Source: Quercus robur (taxonomy: Eukaryota; Streptophyta; Magnoliopsida; Fagales; Fagaceae). Taken from it: a DNA stretch of 64,000 nucleotides. Where the stretch lies: contig NC_065538.1 in assembly GCF_932294415.1 (NCBI RefSeq), positions 11,538,330 through 11,602,329 on the forward strand, read 5' to 3'. The notes beneath the pieces were generated by a model. That model ran no database searches, had not been told where the DNA came from, and saw only the letters and a list, made by a program, of their open reading frames with translations. The translations under genes were made by a program, and so were the position numbers. Positions 57,165 through 64,000 of this stretch are shown here, piece by piece (within the stretch, counting starts at the first letter, position 1; each line of letters opens with the position of its first letter).

Positions 57165-58004
57165 TGAGTTGGCAAGGAAACTAATTTTCAAAGTAGTCAT
57201 TAGCATTATTCTTTTGATTTAAAAATGAAAAGCAGACCCATTAGTTCTTGGTCTCCCACCAATCAGCGTAATACATACGCAAAGGCAGAACAAAACAAAA
57301 AAATGCTTTTTCCGTTCTTCGGTTTAGCCCATATAATAAGAGACTGTTATCTCTAGTACAAGTTTCCGTAAAAAGAAAAAAACATTCCAACTTATCTCAA
57401 ATAAAAGTTTCCTAATACCATGCTACGATTTTTGTTTTTTTTTTTTTTTTTTTTTGAGAAGCACATATACTACTTTTTAAAACACACATAATGCTCCTAC
57501 AATCCAATCTTTCAAACTAGACTAAAGCAAGACACGTGAGATTAACAATTGATTCCACTAATAATAAATTCTTTTCACCAACCCTCTGGAAAAGTTGGAT
57601 CTTTTTGTAGGAAGAAATAGACATAAGCCAATTACAAGTCATCATGTCAACTATCGTGCAATTCGGTCTTGAAAATGATATTATTCACTAAATTGAGCGA
57701 TCAATCCTAAATTCGCATATACTAATACAACTAAATTGATGTAGTGGGAGACTGACTAACAAGCAATCACATGGAAGTAGGAGAATGTGAAGTAGAGGAG
57801 AATAAACTTGAGATTGAAAGAGACTTGAACCATTTTTATTAATGCATATTTTGAATTTTTTTAAAAAAAATTTTGTTGACACCATTTAGGTGACAAATAA
57901 TTTTGATCAAGACTACTATAAATTTTAGAAATAAGAGGATCAAAGTGTAAGTTTACCAATCCTCAAGGAAGTTTTCGTTATTTTCTCTAAACTTTTTCTA
58001 TGTA
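57165..58004 (+). repeat. Copy of the RLP upstream region without a coding exon
   Basis: 57165-57690 is similar to 58835-59760. 57794-58004 is similar to the RLP 1 promoter (15197-15660), including GACACCATTTAGGTGACAA and TCTCTAAACTTTTTCTATGT. The TATA box is changed to TATGTAATA and no RLP exon follows; instead unrelated sequence begins at about 58005. Confidence 0.65.
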
Positions 58005-59760
58005 ATACCCTTGACCTGTGAGATGTAATAATTTCTCCCTAATCTCAATCATTTCATAAGTCGTAAACTCACGGTACTTTCTGTTTGGCTTATCACTTTT
58101 TTTCTTTAATAACTTCCCACGGCACTCAACTTCAAGGCCTCTATTTAAAATAAAATCAAGGTTTAAAGAATAATAGAAAAAAACTTAAAAGTCTTCAATT
58201 AATGGGGCCCATATTTTACCACGAAATAAATTTTTAAAATTTAGTTAAGTACTATACGATAGAAAACCTTCAAGTTTTCTCTATTTTTTCCATTTTTTGA
58301 ATATTTTATAGCTTAAATTCTTGATTTTTACCATAAATCCAAAATTTAAGTACTTAGAAGAATAAAGAAAGAATGTTGCATTTCAAATATTTTTTTAAAA
58401 GAAATGAAGGTAATGAGATTAGGTATAATACTACACTTTTAACTATGTTTTATTTTCTTAATTTATTTTAAAGGAATCATATTAGATGTTTAAACTTTAT
58501 ATATTTAGATTAAGCTTTTATTTTTAAGTTATTTATTCTTTTATACTTTGTCTTATAATCTTAATTTTTACTGCCCTAAATAAAAATTCTGGCTCCACCA
58601 GTTCCTGATCCAAACATATTAATTGTGAATCAGATGCAACAAATAATTTCAAGAAAAAATTGATAGGAAACAAATGTCAAAGCAGCATCATTTTTCTACT
58701 GTTTTTTTCCAACCAGTTGGCCCCATCATACTACAAACGGAGGGAGGGTGAGAGAGAGGGCTTGATAGCAGCATTTCATTAATAAAAACAGACCATTTTA
58801 ATGGCACTAACAGTTACGGAGATGGTTTCTTTTCCAGTGAATTGGCAATGAAACTAATTTTCAAAGTGGTTCATTAGCAAAAATTGATATTTAAAAAAAT
58901 CAATAAAAGTTGTTCATGAGAAAATTTTGATTTCAGTCCGCCCAAATAGACAGACTCATGCCCAATTTTATAACATATTTACATGTCAATTTGTGATGAT
59001 TACAGTAGCTGCTGGAATAAAAAGTACACCAATTAAAAAACAACACTTAAGTATATTGTGAATTTAAATATATAATTAGGTGTTCCTAACATTATTATTA
59101 TCATCATTTTAAAAAAACTAGCATTATTCTTTTAAAATGGTGATATTTTATTTTATTTGTGATTAGGTTCATGGTCTGATGATAAAAAGCTATCATTAAG
59201 AGTAGACGCCAGAGGTTGAAACTTTTTCAAAAAAAAAAAAAAAAAAAAAAAAAAAACTAACCCATTAGTCCTTGATCTCACCAATCAGGTAATTAGCAAA
59301 AAAATACGTGCAGGCAAAACCAAAAAAAAAAAAAAAAAAAAATCCCTAGTACAAGATTCTGTAAAACATATGATCAGAAAGAAAAAAAAAAAATTCATAC
59401 TTATCTCAAATTAATAAAAGTTTCCTAAAACCATGCCGTTATCTTTGTTTTTATTTTTATTTTTATAATGTATACTACGTTGTTGAACACTCATAACGGA
59501 TTCCATTAACAACTCAAAACTAGTCAATTTTAAGGAAGAAAGATTAGATAGACATTGCGAGTTGTGACTGATCTACAAGCCAGTCTTTCAAACTAGACTA
59601 AATCAAGATGTGTGACATTAACGAAGTATTCCACTAATAATATATTTTTTTAACCAACCCATTGGAAAAATTGGATATTTTTGTAGAATAAAAAGGATAT
59701 AAGCCAATTACATGTCATGAGATTCTAATGCCCAAAGACTTAACCAAAAGTTTATCTTAT
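58005..59760. other. Intergenic and distal upstream region of RLP gene 2
   Basis: 58835-59760 is the partner of the 57165 copy. 59161-59256 is a SINE remnant. Long A runs lie at 59229-59256 and 59320-59341. No gene. Confidence 0.5.
59161..59256 (+). mobile_element. 5'-truncated SINE remnant
   Basis: TTCATGGTCTGATGATAAAA, AGAGTAGACGCCAGAGGTTG and a 28-base A run correspond to the 3' half of the SINE at 10459-10620; the promoter boxes are missing. Confidence 0.6.
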
Positions 59761-59868
59761 AAATTATGGATTTAAATATGAAAACCTTCTAACTTTCTCT
59801 ATATAAAGGCCCATGGACTTATAACTTTCTTGTCTTGGGTACTTACACACAAGCTAGTTTAGCTAGAA
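59761..59868 (+). promoter_or_regulatory. Core promoter and leader of RLP gene 2
   Basis: TATATAAA at 59800-59807, 62 bp of sequence between it and the ATG at 59869, and the shared pre-start word TTTAGCTAGAA. The spacing predicts a leader of roughly 35-40 nt, in contrast to the shortened arrangement of RLP gene 1. Confidence 0.6.
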
Positions 59869-60289
59869 ATGAAAGGAGTTTCACAAAATTTCTCAATGGG
59901 GTGGCCTTTAGTGAAGTTTTTGCTGTGGGCTTTATTACTCTTTGTTCAAATTCATGAGCACAGAGCTTGTATTGAGGAAGAGAGGACGGGTCTCCTAGAA
60001 TTGAAAACTTTTCTAAAATCCCACACTAATTATACCAAGCCCCTCCTTCCAACTTGGGCTGATGAGACAAAGGGTGAGTGTTGTAGTTGGGAGCGGGTCA
60101 ATTGTAGCGCCGCCACTGGTCATGTGATCAATCTCACGCTCTCTTATATAAACAAATTTCAACATCTGACTTTTCGGACTTATGTGAGGGGGACTTGGTT
60201 CCTAAATGTGTCCTTGTTGCAACCTTTCAAGGAGCTAAGAATTCTTGATTTATCTGGCAACGGAATTTCTGGTTGGTTAGGAAATGAAG
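59869..60289 (+). CDS. Receptor-like protein (LRR-RLP) gene 2, exon 1 (partial gene)
   Basis: 141 codons including the split one: signal peptide (about 1-33, VKFLLWALLLFVQIHEHRA), then the LRR N-terminal cap (CIEEERTGLLELKTFL, ECCSWERVNC) and the first LRR (ELRILDLSGNGISGW). The donor at 60290 (GAAG/GTATGT) is in phase 1, just as in RLP gene 1, so both come from one ancestor. Exon 2 is not found in the remaining 3.7 kb; it may lie beyond the window, as RLP 1 shows such introns can be very long, or be lost. Its product would be a secreted-pathway membrane receptor if complete. Confidence 0.8.
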
Positions 60290-62050
60290 GTATGTGAGCC
60301 TTTACTTCTACTATCATATACCCCACTCCCAAATCACACACACACAAACACAAAAGAACTTTATGCTTAATAGGAAAGGCTCGGGATCAAGGTAATTCAA
60401 TTCGATTAAATATCCCAAATCAAGTTTAAAATATTCTAGTTGGTCATTTGCTCTCAATTTGACTAATTAAATTTATTTTAGAGGACGAGTCATTTTAATC
60501 ATTAGATTAGATATAATTTCTCTCTATTCTAAACTCTTTTTTTTTTTTAGAATCTCATTTACTCTAAACTTTAAATGCAAATATTTAGACAATAAACTTT
60601 ACATATGTCAAATATATATAACGGTAATTTATTTAGAAGTATTTAAGGAGCCTCATTATGATGTGTCAAATATTTATGAACAAATCATTGTTTTCCATAT
60701 AACATCTTATATTTACATCACTCCAAAATATAACACGTTATTTCCAATTTGCCGTATGCATTGATTAAGAGACACATAAAATGGTTCCATCTTGCTTCTT
60801 AATTACCCTCTCTCAACGTTTGTTAAAACCAAATAAAATGGTGCAACAGTCCTTGCAAATTGTCTTATTATTTATATCTGATTTCATCAAAACCAGTTTG
60901 CGCCTAGCATTGTTAATAAATAATAATAATAATAATACACGTACAACTACGAAGTAAAGAAAAAAAAGTTGATGGCAGTTGGCTCTGTTACTAGGGATAT
61001 AACAGAGCGCAGTTGCACATTATATTTAATATTGATGAAATAAAATTTTCTAATAAAAAACAATTTCAAAATTAGAGCTGGATATCATTTTTGTTGGACC
61101 GTAATTAGTGAATCATCACTGTGTCAGCTATTTTTGGCTCCATCCTATTTGCTTAATATTGTTTTTCAGGTTGTTATACCATGTTTCTGGTGTTAATGCT
61201 AAATCTTCATTTGTTTGACAATACAGTTCCAAGACGATTAAGCCTATACTTACACAAAATGTTCTGTGCCTTCATTAGTACTAAATTGAGCAATGATGGT
61301 TAAGCAGGACCCTTTTTGTCCTAAACCTATTGCATTCCTTTTTGTTTTTGATCATGTAAATTGAGTACATTTGTCATCTTTTTTTTATTTAGATCATGAT
61401 TGTATGTAACATTCATAAGAGGTGTTTTTTTGAGGTCCAAGAGATCATACTTGCACCAAAATCTTGATTTAATATTTAATATTTATTGCAATTGCTTTCT
61501 TCCATTTGTATTGCTTTTTTTGGATACTGGGTGTGCACAAGAGAATTACTAATTGCTAAGACCATTTCGTCAACAATTTAATAATCAACTAAATACCAAA
61601 TCAAAATTCTTTGATTGAAGATTTTAACTAAATGCCAAAACAAAATCAATTAACAAAATCATATGTATTGCATATGCATTGCTTTGCTTAAATATTTAAT
61701 TAAAGATTTTGACAAATTAGCGTTAAAATTCAAAAATAGATCCAAAGCTTTTAATTGAAGATTTGGGGGATATGAATTAGTGAGAATGATTCCAAATGCA
61801 GTGGTTTGGGGGTAAATATAACATAAAAAATCTACTTTTCTTTTACCTTCTTTAACTATCATGGTTGGAAAAATCTCACTATATTTTATCTATAGCATAA
61901 ATTTGTTTATAATTCTAAAAGGTCATAAATTTTTGAACAAAAAGGAAATTAATTTCTTTTTTATTTGTTATAATATATAGAGCACAAATTTTTTTCATAA
62001 TATCAAAATCTTGAACAAAAAGCAATGAATTTTTTTATGAGAAATGATAT

Positions 62051-62196
62051 GTCTACAACAATTTTACAACAAATCTTAAGTGGAAGGTTGTTATTGGTTG
62101 TTATTGTTGGGTTAAAAAAGTAATTTTAGTGCTAAATTCAAATTTGAACCAATAATAACTAACCACCCATGATTTGTTGTAAAAATGTTGTAGACG
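62051..62196. mobile_element. MITE with TCTACAACA-type inverted ends, copy 3
   Basis: GTCTACAACAATTTTACAAC on the left, AAAATGTTGTAGACGTAAC on the right; same centre as the copies at 8184 and 46989 (GGTTGTTATTGG, CCAATAATAACTAACC). Confidence 0.7.
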
Positions 62197-63109
62197 TAAC
62201 ACCTTTTTTTTTTATTAGTTACTATATGTAGAGAACACAGCATTTTCATTAGATACAAAAAGAAAAAAAACATGAAATCTTTTATTTTATTTTAAAAAAA
62301 TAAAAATAAAAACACTTTTCTTTTGGTTGGTTTTGCAAAAGGATACGATAAATGAATTATTTCAAAAATTAATAGTTCAATATATCTAAAATGAAATATT
62401 CTTATGAAAAAAATACCCTATTATACTATTTTGTTATATTATAGCATTTCATTTAAATAAATAAATAAAAACCATGCCAAGCACTGTTCAAAAGCTAGTT
62501 TTATATATATATGTGTGTGTAACATGTGAATATTAGTATCTACTTTCCACATTTGAAAAAAAAATGAGTAATGCTACAGACACAAATTATTTTACAACAT
62601 TTTTACAAACTATGAAAACAAACATAAATTTTATCTTGAAGCAAAGGAAAAAATAAATATTCATGAGAGAGAGAGAGAGCCTAGTAACAAGGAATAATAA
62701 AGCATTAATATTTTTGGGTATCTTGGAATTTTAATATTTTTAGCTATTAAAGAGGTTAAGGAATAGTTATTCTTCATTTTAAAAAATAGCTATTCATAAG
62801 GAATAACTATTTATTGTAATAGAAACTCAACCAAACAACTAAATAGTTATTCTTATGTATTAGCTATTACATTACAGGGTCTATTACAGTGTATTAAACG
62901 AGCCCTTAGAGTTTGATTCATATGCTTATATATAAAAGTAATTTTGAACAGTAAGTTGTCAACATATATTCTTTTAAAATACAATTGATAATCTAATTTG
63001 AATTTCACATTGTAGCTTTTGAAGTGATCCCCCCCCCCCCCCCCAAAAAAGAAAAAAAGAAAAAAGGAAGTGATATTGAGAATCTTATAAAAGGGAAGAG
63101 GGGAATGAG

Positions 63110-63268
63110 TTTTTTTTTTTTTTTTTTTTTACAAGATAGAATTTCTACTCTAGCCTAATTAAAGTGTATATGTGTGTGAAGCTTCCTCCTAGAGACTTGA
63201 ATCCCAGCCCTTGCCTCCCACAAGTATTTATACTAGTAGAGTGACCACCTCATCAAAGGTGCGTGGTA
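63110..63268 (-). mobile_element. SINE on the minus strand, Au-like
   Basis: Read on the minus strand: GGTGGTCACTCTACTAGTAT, then GGCAAGGGCTGGGATTCAAG (a B-box-like word), CTTCACACACATATACAC, and GTAGAAATTCTATCTTGT followed by an A run (the T run at 63110-63130). This is the layout I know from the plant Au SINE family. GGAATGAG and GGAAACGAG at the two sides could be a worn target duplication. Confidence 0.55.
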
Positions 63269-64000
63269 GGAAACGAGATTTTTTAAAAACTTATAATACA
63301 GCACACACTCAAAAAGCCTCAACTCTTAAAAGGGTAGTACAAGGCTTTCAATGTGGGAACTTACCTAGTTAATATTTTTTTGATAGATAAACACACAGGG
63401 GTAGATGGAAAAGAGTTTTTGAAAAACTTACAATACGATACACACCACAAAATGATTTAACTCTTTTTTTTTGTTTTTTTTTTTAAAGTCAAAAGGGCCT
63501 AACTCTTTGAATGTGTAATGCAAATAATTATTTTAGTTTTCCTTTGGTTATTGAATAATTGCTTTACACATATTATTTAATTTATTGCTTTTACTTGTGT
63601 GTTATGATCAGCAAACCAGTTCTCAAGAACACATAATGAAGACAATGACTTCCAATCGTTACAAAAAGTTAATAAATAAATTGTATTTTATATCGTTCAT
63701 TAATTGTATTTTCTTACAAATAAATGTTTGTAAAATTATATTGTAAATTGTTACTTATTTTAATATATTCCCTTGCTCATGCTTTCTCACTAATTGATAA
63801 TTGCTACTATTACCGGTGCTTTTTCTTTTCTTTAACGGCCACTACCAACACGGCGACACCTACAACGTTTGGCCTTTTGACATAGACTTCATAAATAAGA
63901 AAGGCAGATACAATTGCCAACATCTATATTTATATGATAAGAGCACAATCATAAAACTTCGCACCAATCCAAAAAACAAAAAGGATAGATAGGGGTGTGT

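Larger units (their letters stand above)
60290..64000. other. Presumed RLP gene 2 intron
   Basis: AT-rich sequence with a MITE (62051-62196), a MITE fragment around 62757-62908 (TAATAGAAACTCAACCAAAC, TTAAACGAGCCCTTAG), a C run at 63029-63044 and a minus-strand SINE (63110-63268). I find no LRR coding sequence to the window end. Confidence 0.5.

Overview
The window is plant nuclear DNA: AT-rich, with long introns, GT..AG splice sites, plant gene families and several classes of plant transposons. It most likely comes from a woody eudicot. Several repeats remind me of Fagaceae (oak, chestnut), but that is recollection, not proof. The only host genes that look possibly functional are two receptor-like protein (RLP) genes of the leucine-rich-repeat type. 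Most of the rest is transposons, their relics, and broken or captured gene pieces.

Layout. 1-258 is the frame-shifted C-terminal remnant of a conserved plant protein. 2114-2495 is an unidentified broken exon. 2887-7300 is a DEAD-box RNA helicase pseudogene of the RH20 type, with splice sites kept but catalytic motifs lost; a shorter second copy of its 3' end lies at 38956-39430. Then come a long-inverted-repeat MULE-like element (9022-10121), a SINE with target duplication (10459-10620), MITEs, and a solo LTR with a perfect ATAAA duplication (13278-13975).

RLP gene 1 has exon 1 at 15682-16096 and exon 2 at 33830-36105. The phases match across a 17.7-kb intron that has taken in an 11,585-bp Ty3/gypsy element of the Tat type (16302-27886, TSD GTAGT, LTRs differing at 3 of 741 sites), a hAT-like element (31360-32614, TSD GTAAAAAC), several MITEs and a phosphofructokinase exon relic. 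The Tat element carries gag-protease, an in-frame TAG followed by CAATCA (a readthrough-type context), then RT, two RNase H domains and integrase. Downstream are seventeen 81-bp tandem units and an antisense three-exon gene of 739 codons whose splice phases all agree.

36774-45592 holds another hAT-like element, a small element with GTGCGATGCATGG ends and a 38-bp perfect palindrome, and a CACTA element (39989 to about 45592). The CACTA element has acquired exon pieces from at least three host genes: a WDHD1/CTF4-like WD40 protein, NOT3 and a SERK-type receptor kinase. All three are in the same orientation with splice sites kept. 47502-55790 is retrotransposon debris: an Athila-like integrase end plus LTR, then a Sirevirus-like gag with 3' region and LTR. 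56077-60289 contains repeated copies of the RLP upstream region, one without a coding exon, ending in exon 1 of RLP gene 2 (59869-60289). The rest of that gene lies outside the window or is lost.

Together this looks like an RLP cluster expanding by local duplication while transposons fill its introns and promoters. The most unusual items are the exon-collecting CACTA element, the spliced antisense gene in the Tat element, and the readthrough-type gag/pol junction.
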